Below are positions 6,871 through 15,365 of a DNA stretch of 35,496 nt, piece by piece (position 1 is the stretch's first letter; the number at the start of each line of letters is the position of its first letter). Under the pieces are notes generated by a model. The model did not search any database. It was not told the origin of the DNA and was given only the letters and a program-made list of their open reading frames with translations. Both the position numbers and the translations under genes were made by a program. The stretch covers positions 1 through 35,496 of the forward strand of contig WGMU01000175.1 of the NCBI GenBank assembly GCA_016124895.1, read 5' to 3'. This DNA is from a bacterium (GTDB lineage Bacteria > Planctomycetota > Planctomycetia > Planctomycetales > Planctomycetaceae).

Positions 6871-8013
6871 ATGCTGAATTCGATTACGTGGTTGTTTGAA
6901 ACAGATCTCTGGCCTCCCCGCTGGCGCTGCGGCGAATGGAGCGACTCGCTCGGCTGGATGCACATCATCTCGGACTGTTTCGTCTTCAGTGCGTACGTCG
7001 CCATCCCGCTGGTGCTCGCGTACTTCGTGCTCAAACGCAAAGACATGGTCTTCCCCCGGATTTTCTGGCTGTTCGCGGCCTTCATCTTTGCGTGCGGAAC
7101 GACTCACCTGGTCGAGGCGATCATCTTCTGGCAGCCGATCTATCGATTCGCCGGACTGCTGAAGTTTCTGACGGCTGTCGTTTCATGGCTGACCGTCGCC
7201 GCTCTGATCCGCATCGTGCCGCAGGCTCTGGAACTGCCCGGCCTGGCAACCGTGAATGAAAGGCTGGAATCCGAGGTGCAGGAGCGCCGGATTGCCCAGC
7301 AGAAGTACGAAGCGGCGAACGAGGCACTGCTCAGCCGCAACGACGAACTTCAGCAGTTCGTGTACACAGTTTCGCACGACCTGAAATCGCCGCTGGTGAC
7401 GGCACGCGGATTCATCGGAGTGCTGAAGGAAGACGTCGAAAGTCAGGACTTCGACCGCATTGCCAACAGCGTCAATCGCATCGAAGCGTCCACCGAGCGC
7501 ATGCAGGAACTGATTGGCGACCTGCTGCAGCTCAGCCGGGTCGGCAGCATTCGTTATGAGCCCGAATGGATCAATCCGGCCGGCCTGCTGATGCACCTGC
7601 GCGATTCTGTGTCGGAACCCGGGGCCGAGCACCAGATCGAAATCAAGATGCCGTTGCCGCAAGTCTTCGCCGACCGTGTGCGTCTGAATGAGGTCTTTCA
7701 GAATCTGCTCAGTAACGCGGTCAAGTATGGTTGCCCCACGCCGGACTCGCGCGTGCGCGTCTCAGCAACTGACGACAGCAACGGTGTCACGTTCCGCATC
7801 GCCGATTCGGGGCCGGGCATCGCTCCCGAACTGCAGGCCCGCGCATTTCTGCCGTTTGAGCGACTGCATTCGGGCGGCGACGGCACGGGCATCGGACTCT
7901 CAATCGCCAAACGCATCATCGAGAATCACGGTGGCCGGATCTGGATTGAATCGCCACCGGAAGGCGGCACGGTCTTTGTGTTTCACCTGCCGCATCCAGA
8001 GAAACGCGACTGA
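6871..8013 (+). CDS. Sensor histidine kinase with ETR1-type ethylene-binding membrane domain
   Basis: The 380-residue protein has three N-terminal membrane helices that match the plant ethylene receptor domain. Helix 1 holds ISDCFVFSAYVAIP, with Asp35, Tyr42 and Pro46; helix 2 holds FIFACGTTHLVEA, with Cys75 and His79; helix 3 has FLTAVVSWLTVAALIRIVP. Cys75 and His79 correspond to the copper ligands Cys65 and His69 of ETR1, and Asp35 to Asp25, a constant shift of 10. A coiled-coil linker (about 126-160) leads to the HisKA motif VSHDLKSP (His169) and a complete ATPase domain (NLLSNAVKYG, DSGPGIAP, GTGIGLSIAKR). No receiver or GAF domain is present and no response regulator is adjacent. The ligand may be ethylene or another small alkene; binding is inferred from the residues. 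Confidence 0.9.
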   Translation: MLNSITWLFETDLWPPRWRCGEWSDSLGWMHIISDCFVFSAYVAIPLVLAYFVLKRKDMVFPRIFWLFAAFIFACGTTHLVEAIIFWQPIYRFAGLLKFLTAVVSWLTVAALIRIVPQALELPGLATVNERLESEVQERRIAQQKYEAANEALLSRNDELQQFVYTVSHDLKSPLVTARGFIGVLKEDVESQDFDRIANSVNRIEASTERMQELIGDLLQLSRVGSIRYEPEWINPAGLLMHLRDSVSEPGAEHQIEIKMPLPQVFADRVRLNEVFQNLLSNAVKYGCPTPDSRVRVSATDDSNGVTFRIADSGPGIAPELQARAFLPFERLHSGGDGTGIGLSIAKRIIENHGGRIWIESPPEGGTVFVFHLPHPEKRD

Positions 8014-8077
8014 ACAGTGCGCCCGCCAGCAAGCCTTGCCCGCTCTCTGAAGCAGGCGTCCTCAAGTCGGCTCGCTG

Positions 8078-8134
8078 ACGTCCCTCACTGCAGGACACTC
8101 GACCTGCCTGCTGGCTTGAGTGTCGAATGACGTC
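8078..8134 (+). terminator. Hairpin after the sensor kinase gene
   Basis: GACACTC (8094-8100) and GAGTGTC (8118-8124) form a perfect 7-bp stem with a 17-base loop. It is flanked by two GACGTC hexamers that can extend the pairing after an internal loop. It lies about 80 bases after the kinase stop, where a transcript end would be expected. There is no T-run, so the call is tentative. The rest of 8014-8279 holds no gene that I can see. Confidence 0.35.
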
Positions 8135-8279
8135 CGCGGCAGGTAAAGTTTGACCTGACAGCGCTGCTGCACCATTTGCCCTGAACATCGACCACCTGAA
8201 TCCGCAGTACGGCAAGCGACAGCCGATCCATTCCGGGCCGCGGTCATATAACTCGGCAGCAGAACAAGGAGACTGAAGC

Positions 8280-9734
8280 ATGACTGGGACCAACGCGATT
8301 GAAGTGCGGATGTTGATTAACGGCGAATGGCGAGACGCGGCAGGCGGCGGAACGCTCGACGTCATCAATCCGGCAACGGAAGAGACGGTGGCGAGCGTTT
8401 CGTTCGGAGGTCGCGCTGAAGCCCGTCTGGCTCTCGAAGCTGCCTCGGCGGCCATGCCCGCCTGGTCGAAGCGGACAGCCTGGGACCGGGCGAAGATCCT
8501 CAAACGCAGCGCCGACCTGATGCGTGACCGCTGCGAGTCGATCGCCCGCCTGTTGACGATGGAACAGGGTAAGCCACTGGCCGAGTCGCGCGGCGAAATC
8601 AACCAGGCGGCTGATACGTTCGAGTGGTTTGCCGAAGAGGCCAAGCGGGCGAATGGCGAAGTCATTCCGGAATCAGTTCCCGGTCGCAAGCACCTGACGG
8701 TCAAACATCCGGTCGGCGTGGTCGCGTCAATTTCGCCGTTCAACTTTCCGATCTCGCTGCAGAGCCGCAAGATCGCGCCAGCACTCGCGGCTGGCTGCAC
8801 CGTCGTCGCGCGGCCGGCGAGTCAGACACCGCTGAGTCTGCTGGCGATCTTCCACTGCCTGGAAGATGCGGGCATCCCGGCCGGCGTTGCCAACGTCGTT
8901 GTCGGTTCGCCGCGCGAGATGTCGGCTGAGTTTCTCGAAAACCCGGTCTGTCGCAAAATCAGCTTCACCGGGTCGACCGAAGTCGGCAAGCACCTGATGC
9001 GCGGCTGTGCCGACCAGGTCAAGCACATCAGCCTGGAACTTGGCGGACACGCACCGTTCATCGTCTTTCCGGATGCGGATCCGGAACTCGTGTCGCAGTT
9101 CGCCGTCACGGGCAAGTTTCGCAACAACGGTCAGGTCTGCATCTGCCCGACGCGGTTTTACGTGCATCGCGACGTGCAGAAGGAGTTTACGGAAGCCGTC
9201 GTCAAACGCACTCGTAGCCTGAAGCTCGGCAACGGACTCGACGACGGGGTCGAAATCGGCCCGATGTTTGAATCGTCGGCGATGCAGAAAACCGCCGAAC
9301 TCGTCAGCGACGCGCAGCAGCGCGGCGCAAAAGTCCTGACAGGCGGCGGGCGATCCGACAGGTTCGATCGCGGTTACTTCTTTGAACCGACTGTCCTGTC
9401 CGGTCTGACCGCCGACGCGCGGCTGATGGAAGAAGAGCCGTTTGCTCCAGTGATGCCGCTGCTTGATTTCGATCGGCTCGATGACGTCATCGCCGCTGCC
9501 AACAATACGAAGTACGGTCTGGCTGCGTACGTTTTCACAAACGATCTGACTGTCGCCTGGCGCATGGCGGAGGGACTTGAAGCCGGGATTATCGGCATCA
9601 ATGATCCCGTGCCAACCACCGTGCAGTGCCCGTTCGGCGGCATGAAGGAAAGCGGCCTGGGACGTGAGCTGGCTCACGAAGGGCTGGAAGCGTACCTCGA
9701 AACGAAATACGTCTCGATGAAACTGCGGGACTGA
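8280..9734 (+). CDS. NAD(P)-dependent aldehyde dehydrogenase, succinate-semialdehyde dehydrogenase type
   Basis: This 484-residue protein is a normal-length ALDH-superfamily enzyme of the GabD/SSADH type, which oxidises an aldehyde to the acid with NAD(P)+. The cofactor domain shows ISPFNFPISLQSRKIAPALA and the FTGSTEVGK turn. The catalytic glutamate is in LELGGHAP and the catalytic cysteine in NNGQVCICPTRF. EEPFAPVMP and the closing PFGGMKESGLGRE are typical. Conserved residues of substrate choice cannot be settled by eye, so succinate semialdehyde is the best guess, not a proof. The start at 8280 has AAGGAG about 9 bases upstream. The gene is followed after 17 bases by a molybdopterin oxidoreductase, so the two are probably co-transcribed. 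Confidence 0.88.
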   Translation: MTGTNAIEVRMLINGEWRDAAGGGTLDVINPATEETVASVSFGGRAEARLALEAASAAMPAWSKRTAWDRAKILKRSADLMRDRCESIARLLTMEQGKPLAESRGEINQAADTFEWFAEEAKRANGEVIPESVPGRKHLTVKHPVGVVASISPFNFPISLQSRKIAPALAAGCTVVARPASQTPLSLLAIFHCLEDAGIPAGVANVVVGSPREMSAEFLENPVCRKISFTGSTEVGKHLMRGCADQVKHISLELGGHAPFIVFPDADPELVSQFAVTGKFRNNGQVCICPTRFYVHRDVQKEFTEAVVKRTRSLKLGNGLDDGVEIGPMFESSAMQKTAELVSDAQQRGAKVLTGGGRSDRFDRGYFFEPTVLSGLTADARLMEEEPFAPVMPLLDFDRLDDVIAAANNTKYGLAAYVFTNDLTVAWRMAEGLEAGIIGINDPVPTTVQCPFGGMKESGLGRELAHEGLEAYLETKYVSMKLRD

Positions 9735-9751
9735 CAGGGACGGAATCGGCG

Positions 9752-11932
9752 ATGCGACAACCGAAGAGTGGCGGCGGCTGGAAAGCGATTGGCTATACGC
9801 TGCGCATGGCAAACCGGGCTGGCTGGCTGCGACTGTGGCGCGCGATGCGCAGCAAAAACGCCTGCAAGACCTGCGCTCTGGGCATGGGTGGCCAGATGGG
9901 CGGCATGGTCAACGAAGGTGGATACTTCCCTGAAGTCTGCAAGAAGTCGTTTCAGGCGATGGTCTCGGACATGCAGGACGGGATTACGCCCGGTTTTTTC
10001 CAGCGGTACGGCTTCAACGAACTGCGAGCGATGACACCGCGGCAGCTCGAACACAGCGGCCGGCTGGTCATGCCGCTCTACGCGGGCCCGGATGATTCGC
10101 ACTATCGCCCGATTGAATGGGACGAGGCACTCGACCTGCTGTCGAAGCGGTTGCAGGACGCCGGCCCGACGCGCAGCTTTTTTTACGCGAGCGGTCGATC
10201 GTCCAATGAAGCCGGATTTCTGCTGCAGCTCTTCGCGCGGCTGTTCGGCACAAACTATGTCAACAACTGTTCGTACTACTGTCATCAGGCCAGCGGTACC
10301 GGACTGGCCGCGAGCATCGGGACCGGCACTGGGACGATCAAACTCGAAGACCTGCACCACGCGGATCTTTACATTCTGATCGGCGCCAACCCGGCCTCGA
10401 ATCACCCGCGTCTGCTGCGCTCGCTGATGGAACTGCGACGACGCGGTGGCAAAGTCATCGTCATCAACCCGGTGAAGGAACTCGGACTTGTCAACTTTCG
10501 AGTCCCCAGCGACGTGCGCAGCCTGCTGTTCGGTTCTCCGATCGCCAGCCAGTACGTGCAGCCACACATTGGAGGTGACATCGCTCTGCTGACTGGCGTC
10601 GCAAAGTATGTGCTCGACAACGGCGGAGAGAACCACGACTTCATCACCAGTCGCACCGAAGACTTCGACGCATTTCGTGCTCAGGTCGAAGCAACGAGCT
10701 GGCAGCAGATTGAGCGCGACTCCGGTGTGTCGCGGGCTCAGATCGAACAGATCGGCGAGACGTATCTCAACGCCGGGAACGCCGTCATCGGCTGGGCGAT
10801 GGGCATCACGCATCACGTTCACGGAACGGACAATGTGAAGATGGTCGCCAACGTCGCCCTGCTCCGCGGCATGGTCGGCCGGCCGGCCGCCGGACTGATG
10901 CCGATCCGCGGTCACAGCAACGTGCAGGGCGTCGGCTCGGTCGGCGTCACTCCCGTCCTGAAGCAGGCGCTGCTGAAGCGGTTTGAAGAGCGGCTCGGGA
11001 TCGAGGCTCCGAAGTCCCCCGGCTACGACACGATGGCCTGTATGGAAGCCGCCGATCGTGGCGAGATGGACGTTGCGCTTTGTCTCGGCGGAAACCTGTA
11101 TGGCAGCAATCCGGACGCGACCTTCGCCCAGCAGGCTCTGCAGAAGATTGGTCTGGTGACTTACCTGTCAACAACGCTGAACACCGGGCACGCCTGGGGT
11201 CGTGGCAAAGAGACGCTCGTTCTGCCCGTTCTGCCACGCGACGAAGAGCCTCAGCCAACGACGCAGGAGTCGATGTTCAGCTTCGTGCGGCTCAGCGACG
11301 GCGGCCGACTCCGCTACTCAGGCCCGCGCAGCGAGGTGTCTATACTGACCGCACTTGGCCAGCGAGTGCTCAGCCAGCAGACGGCCATCGACTGGAAGCA
11401 GCTCGAAAGTCACGACGCGATTCGGCAGCTCATCGCCGAGATGATTCCCGGCTTCGAGCCCATCGCGACAATCGGCCAGACGAAGAAGGAATTTCACATC
11501 GCGGGACGGCACCCGCAGAACGGCCAGTTCACTACCGAATCCGGCAAGGCGAGGTTCCACGCGATCGATCTGCCGGATCTCGCGCCGGTATCCGGCAGTG
11601 AACTGCGGCTGATGACTGTCCGCAGCGAAGGCCAGTTCAACACGGTCGTCTACGAGGAAGAGGACCTGTACCGCGGTCAGGAACGCCGCGACATCATCCT
11701 GTTGAATCCGTCCGACATGCAGCGGCTGGGCCTGAAGGCCGATCAGAAAGTCCGCATCCGCAGCGCTGCTGGCGAGATGCGCTATCAGCTCGCCCGCCCC
11801 TTCGACGTCCGCTCCGGCAACGCCCTGATGTACTGCCCGGAAGCCAACGTCCTGATCCCGCATCAGGTTGACCCGAAATCAAGAACTCCCGGCTTCAAGA
11901 ACATCAGGATCACAGTCGCTCCTGAAGAGTGA
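9752..11932 (+). CDS. FdhF/YdeP-like molybdopterin oxidoreductase
   Basis: The 726-residue protein belongs to the DMSO-reductase superfamily of molybdopterin-guanine-dinucleotide enzymes, in the formate-dehydrogenase-like YdeP branch. The N-terminus has ACKTCALGMGGQMGG, with fewer cysteines than needed for the usual 4Fe-4S motif of FdhF, as is typical of this branch. Cofactor-binding stretches include FFYASGRSSNEAGFLLQLFAR, LIGANPASNHPRL, GLMPIRGHSNVQG and LGGNLYGSNPD. The C-terminal molybdopterin-dinucleotide domain has FNTVVYEEEDLYRG and ILLNPSDMQRLGL. There is no Tat signal, so it is cytosolic. Substrate is unknown; members have been linked to acid resistance. It follows the aldehyde dehydrogenase by 17 bases and precedes the glycosyltransferase gene by 18. 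Confidence 0.88.
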   Translation: MRQPKSGGGWKAIGYTLRMANRAGWLRLWRAMRSKNACKTCALGMGGQMGGMVNEGGYFPEVCKKSFQAMVSDMQDGITPGFFQRYGFNELRAMTPRQLEHSGRLVMPLYAGPDDSHYRPIEWDEALDLLSKRLQDAGPTRSFFYASGRSSNEAGFLLQLFARLFGTNYVNNCSYYCHQASGTGLAASIGTGTGTIKLEDLHHADLYILIGANPASNHPRLLRSLMELRRRGGKVIVINPVKELGLVNFRVPSDVRSLLFGSPIASQYVQPHIGGDIALLTGVAKYVLDNGGENHDFITSRTEDFDAFRAQVEATSWQQIERDSGVSRAQIEQIGETYLNAGNAVIGWAMGITHHVHGTDNVKMVANVALLRGMVGRPAAGLMPIRGHSNVQGVGSVGVTPVLKQALLKRFEERLGIEAPKSPGYDTMACMEAADRGEMDVALCLGGNLYGSNPDATFAQQALQKIGLVTYLSTTLNTGHAWGRGKETLVLPVLPRDEEPQPTTQESMFSFVRLSDGGRLRYSGPRSEVSILTALGQRVLSQQTAIDWKQLESHDAIRQLIAEMIPGFEPIATIGQTKKEFHIAGRHPQNGQFTTESGKARFHAIDLPDLAPVSGSELRLMTVRSEGQFNTVVYEEEDLYRGQERRDIILLNPSDMQRLGLKADQKVRIRSAAGEMRYQLARPFDVRSGNALMYCPEANVLIPHQVDPKSRTPGFKNIRITVAPEE

Positions 11933-11950
11933 GCAAGGTGACTGCCAGAT

Positions 11951-14900
11951 ATGACGACACTTGACGACGTCCCCAGCCAGCCTCGCACGGTCGTACAGTT
12001 GTCACTGATTAATTCGACCGGTGACAGCTATCACCGGATGCGGTGGCCCGGTCAACATCTGGCGGCTCAGGCCCCAGCCTGGCGGATCATCAATCTCGAT
12101 GCCGGTGCTCGCGAGCGATTCGAGTGGGGCCTGCATGCCGATCTGCTCGTCATCTTTCAGTCGAACGATCTCGACCTGTTTCCGCTGATCGAGCAACGTC
12201 GACGACTGGGTCGTCAGACGCTCGTCGAACTCAACGATAACTTTTACGACACGCCGGCCTCGGCGCCGATTTTTGAACAATGGAATTCGCCGCTGCTCTG
12301 GCAAACCTACGAACGATTTCTCAGCGAATGCGACGGCGTCATTGTGACCGGACCGGGTCTGCAGCATTTGTTTGCAGACCGTACCGATCGACCGGTTCAT
12401 ATCCTCGAAAACAATTTTCCCTGGACGCTCCCGCTCTTTGAAGATGTGTGGACACCGTTGAGTCAGTCACTCGGAGTTGGCTGGGCGGGATCTATCGGAC
12501 ATCTCGCTGACCTGATCGCGTTTGAACCGGTCCTGCGTGACATCCTGTCCAAGTCGCCGCAGGCAACACTCTACCTGATGGGCAATGCCGGAATCCCGGA
12601 CTGGCTGGACTTAACGCCGGACCGCGTGCGATTCACACCGTGGGGGGGCATGGACGAATACCTGCGATTCTGGAAGCCGGTGCAGATTGGGTTTGTGCCG
12701 TTGCTCCCGACCTCATGCAACCGCTGTCGTAGTGACATTAAGGCGGTTGAAATGGCCGGCAGTGGTGTCCTTCCAATCCTGCCGGATGCTCTGCCCTATC
12801 TGAAGTTTCTACAGGCCACAGGAATCCCCGCATACGATTCGCCACAGTCTCTGCAACGAATCCTTTCTGACTACCTGCGGAATCCCGATCGAATCGAAGT
12901 GGACGCACGGACGTGTTTTGATTACGTCAGAACGCATCGCTGCGGCCCCGTTCGCCGTGAGCGTCTCGAACTTTACAGCTCCCTGATGCCTGTCACGAAA
13001 TCTGATTACGACTGGCCACTGCCGGCAGGATATCACGAGACCGGGGGCACACCACTGCGAGAGATGTCCTACATCAAACTGCTGGAACAGTTACGTCGCG
13101 ACCTGCAGTCCGGGAGGAACCTGGGCGAATCCTTGAAGCGTCTGCAACATGCACTTCCGGACCATCGCTTCAATCCGGATGTTGCCCTGATGGAACTTAG
13201 ACTGATTCAAGAGAGTGGTGCAGTTGGTCTTCGCGAACGACTTGAGGAGTACCGACAGGTATATCCTCGCGATCTGCGATTTCGATTTGTGGCACTGAAT
13301 TGTTCAGAATCACCTGTCGAACGTCTGGAAATCTGGCACGAAATAGCCGCGCATCTTCTGGGCCAGAGTCATTCGATTCGGCATGTTTTTCAGGCCGAGA
13401 TCGTCCGGTTGCTGAGCCGCGATCTTGAGCGGTTCGCGACGGTATCTCCGACCGGATTCGCAGCAACAGCCGCTGAGTTCGTCAATCTGTATCCCGACGA
13501 TGCGGCTCTTAGATTCGCGGTCGCGCGATTCGAACTCCGTTGTGGTGCAGACAGGAAGGCTCTGGATCACTTCCGTTGGCTGCTTCGCACCCGTCAAGAA
13601 GTGCTGCGCAATCGTGACTTCTTTGCCAATAGCGATGTCGCAGAGTTCGCGATTTGGGTCAGCACGCTCGACGCCAGAACTCACGGTGTCGTCTGGAATG
13701 ACTCGACAAGTCTGGCTCCAGACATAGACGACGCGGCAGCATTGAGGAGTGATGCGGAACAGAAATCGTCCTTATGTCGTTCGACAGTGCCTGACACCCC
13801 GCCACTACCACAGTCGGGTGCTTCGCAACTCGACGACCGTGACTTTCAGATCGACTCAGAGCCAATGTGGCTGGCTCGGGCACACTTGACCGCCAGCGAC
13901 TTGAAGGAAGCCTGGCGTCAGTTCAATGCAATCTGTGAGGCCGACCGGTCGAATGCGGTGGCTCTGCTGTTTCGTGGCCTATCCTCGTGGAACTCTGGCG
14001 ACAAAGAGAAGGGGCTTGCCGATTTCCAACGTGCCGAAGAACTCGCTCCGGCCAACGCCCTCTTCCTGGATCAGCTCGCTGCTGTACGCAGAGAATGCGG
14101 AGATCTACCAGGTGCCATAGCGGCTTCAAGACATGCAGTCCAGCTCGCGCCGTTTCGCACTGCGTTCCAGATGACTCTTGCCGATTCTCTCACGCTGGCT
14201 GGCAATCATTCCGCAGCAGAAGCCGTTTGCCGATCGGCGATTAAACTTGCTCGTAACGAACCCGATGAGTGGAAACTGCTTCAGCAGAAGCTTGCGATCT
14301 CTCTTCTGAGTCAGAACCGCCACGATGATGCAGCCACCGTTCTGGATGACGCTCTGACGGCCCCGGACGTCAAACGCTGGCAGGTTATCCAGACGGTGAT
14401 CACGGCGCTTGATGCGCAGACTTATCTTGAGATCGGCGTCGAACAGGGCACGAACTTCGAACTCGTCCGGGCTCCAATGATGCTCGGTGTTGATCCCGTT
14501 CCCGCGATGCCCCGCGTCCGAACACTGCTCCACTACGGCGTCGTCCAATATTTTTCCTCGCGCAGCGATGATTTCTTCACCGCTGAAGCCGGGTTGCTGG
14601 AGCAACACCCGCCAGATGTCGTTTTCATCGACGGCAAGCATACTTTTGAGCAGTCGCTGCGGGATGTCGAAAACTGTTTGCGATTCCTGAGTCCCGGCGG
14701 TGTGATTCTCATGCACGACTGCAATCCCAGGTCGGCAGTCATGGCAACTCCGGCGAATTCGATGGAAGAGGTTGTCGAGTTGGCACGCCAGGGACGCTTG
14801 CCCGGGTGGACGGGGAAGTGGGAAGGGTGGACCGGTGATGTCTGGAAAACCATTGCCACGTTACGTGCTACTCGCAGTGACCTGCGTGTCTGTGTTCTGG

Positions 14901-15076
14901 ACTGTGACTTTGGAATCGGTGTCGTCAGACACGGAAGCGCGCTCGACCACGTGGAATACTCGGCCGTCGAAGTCTCGCAGATGGACTACGATGATCTTGC
15001 AGCAAATCGCCATGAACTGCTTGGCCTCCGAGAACCCACGCAACTGTCCGCTGTGCTGAAAGCGTCCAACGGCTAA
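11951..15076 (+). CDS. Three-part protein: glycosyltransferase, TPR repeats, SAM methyltransferase
   Basis: This 1041-residue protein has three regions. Residues 1-350 read as a GT4-like glycosyltransferase, with an early RMRWPGQHLAA, VGWAGSIGHLADL, then LYLMGNAG, and a donor-binding-like IKAVEMAGSGVLPILPDA. Residues about 360-790 are helical, with TPR-like units after 630 (FRGLSSWNSGDKEKGLADFQRAEELAPANALFL is one unit, then RRECGDLPGAIAASRHAVQLAP). Residues about 810-1000 are a class I methyltransferase of the Methyltransf_24 type: YLEIGVEQGTNFELV for SAM, then DVVFIDGKHTFEQSL and GGVILMHDC. It probably builds or modifies a surface glycan. The downstream half lies alone; a second start inside was not seen. 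Confidence 0.75.
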   Translation: MTTLDDVPSQPRTVVQLSLINSTGDSYHRMRWPGQHLAAQAPAWRIINLDAGARERFEWGLHADLLVIFQSNDLDLFPLIEQRRRLGRQTLVELNDNFYDTPASAPIFEQWNSPLLWQTYERFLSECDGVIVTGPGLQHLFADRTDRPVHILENNFPWTLPLFEDVWTPLSQSLGVGWAGSIGHLADLIAFEPVLRDILSKSPQATLYLMGNAGIPDWLDLTPDRVRFTPWGGMDEYLRFWKPVQIGFVPLLPTSCNRCRSDIKAVEMAGSGVLPILPDALPYLKFLQATGIPAYDSPQSLQRILSDYLRNPDRIEVDARTCFDYVRTHRCGPVRRERLELYSSLMPVTKSDYDWPLPAGYHETGGTPLREMSYIKLLEQLRRDLQSGRNLGESLKRLQHALPDHRFNPDVALMELRLIQESGAVGLRERLEEYRQVYPRDLRFRFVALNCSESPVERLEIWHEIAAHLLGQSHSIRHVFQAEIVRLLSRDLERFATVSPTGFAATAAEFVNLYPDDAALRFAVARFELRCGADRKALDHFRWLLRTRQEVLRNRDFFANSDVAEFAIWVSTLDARTHGVVWNDSTSLAPDIDDAAALRSDAEQKSSLCRSTVPDTPPLPQSGASQLDDRDFQIDSEPMWLARAHLTASDLKEAWRQFNAICEADRSNAVALLFRGLSSWNSGDKEKGLADFQRAEELAPANALFLDQLAAVRRECGDLPGAIAASRHAVQLAPFRTAFQMTLADSLTLAGNHSAAEAVCRSAIKLARNEPDEWKLLQQKLAISLLSQNRHDDAATVLDDALTAPDVKRWQVIQTVITALDAQTYLEIGVEQGTNFELVRAPMMLGVDPVPAMPRVRTLLHYGVVQYFSSRSDDFFTAEAGLLEQHPPDVVFIDGKHTFEQSLRDVENCLRFLSPGGVILMHDCNPRSAVMATPANSMEEVVELARQGRLPGWTGKWEGWTGDVWKTIATLRATRSDLRVCVLDCDFGIGVVRHGSALDHVEYSAVEVSQMDYDDLAANRHELLGLREPTQLSAVLKASNG

Positions 15077-15365
15077 TGCATTCACGGTGCGTAAGTGCGT
15101 TTTCTTGTGCCTCGCCAGCCATGTTTGGCCATCGGTCACTTGTACGGCCGCGATAATTGATGCCATCTGGCACGCACAGTCAGCCTGAGCAACGTGCCCT
15201 CCAACCACTCACAACACCGGTTAGCGACCGTGGTCAGCCAATGCCGCACTTCCACTGGCGAACGAGTTGGCCTGCAAACGATTAGACATTGCAGATACGC
15301 TTGTTTCCTTCAGATGCCCCGCCACGGTCTCCTTCCTCGTCACTCAGAATCCTGAGGCCCCGCCA

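Noticed and set aside
8727-9812. Minus-strand open frame of 361 codons opposite the aldehyde dehydrogenase
   Set aside because: Antisense shadow of a conserved gene; no start context and no motif.
9674-10915. Minus-strand open frame of 413 codons opposite the molybdopterin enzyme
   Set aside because: Antisense shadow of a conserved gene.
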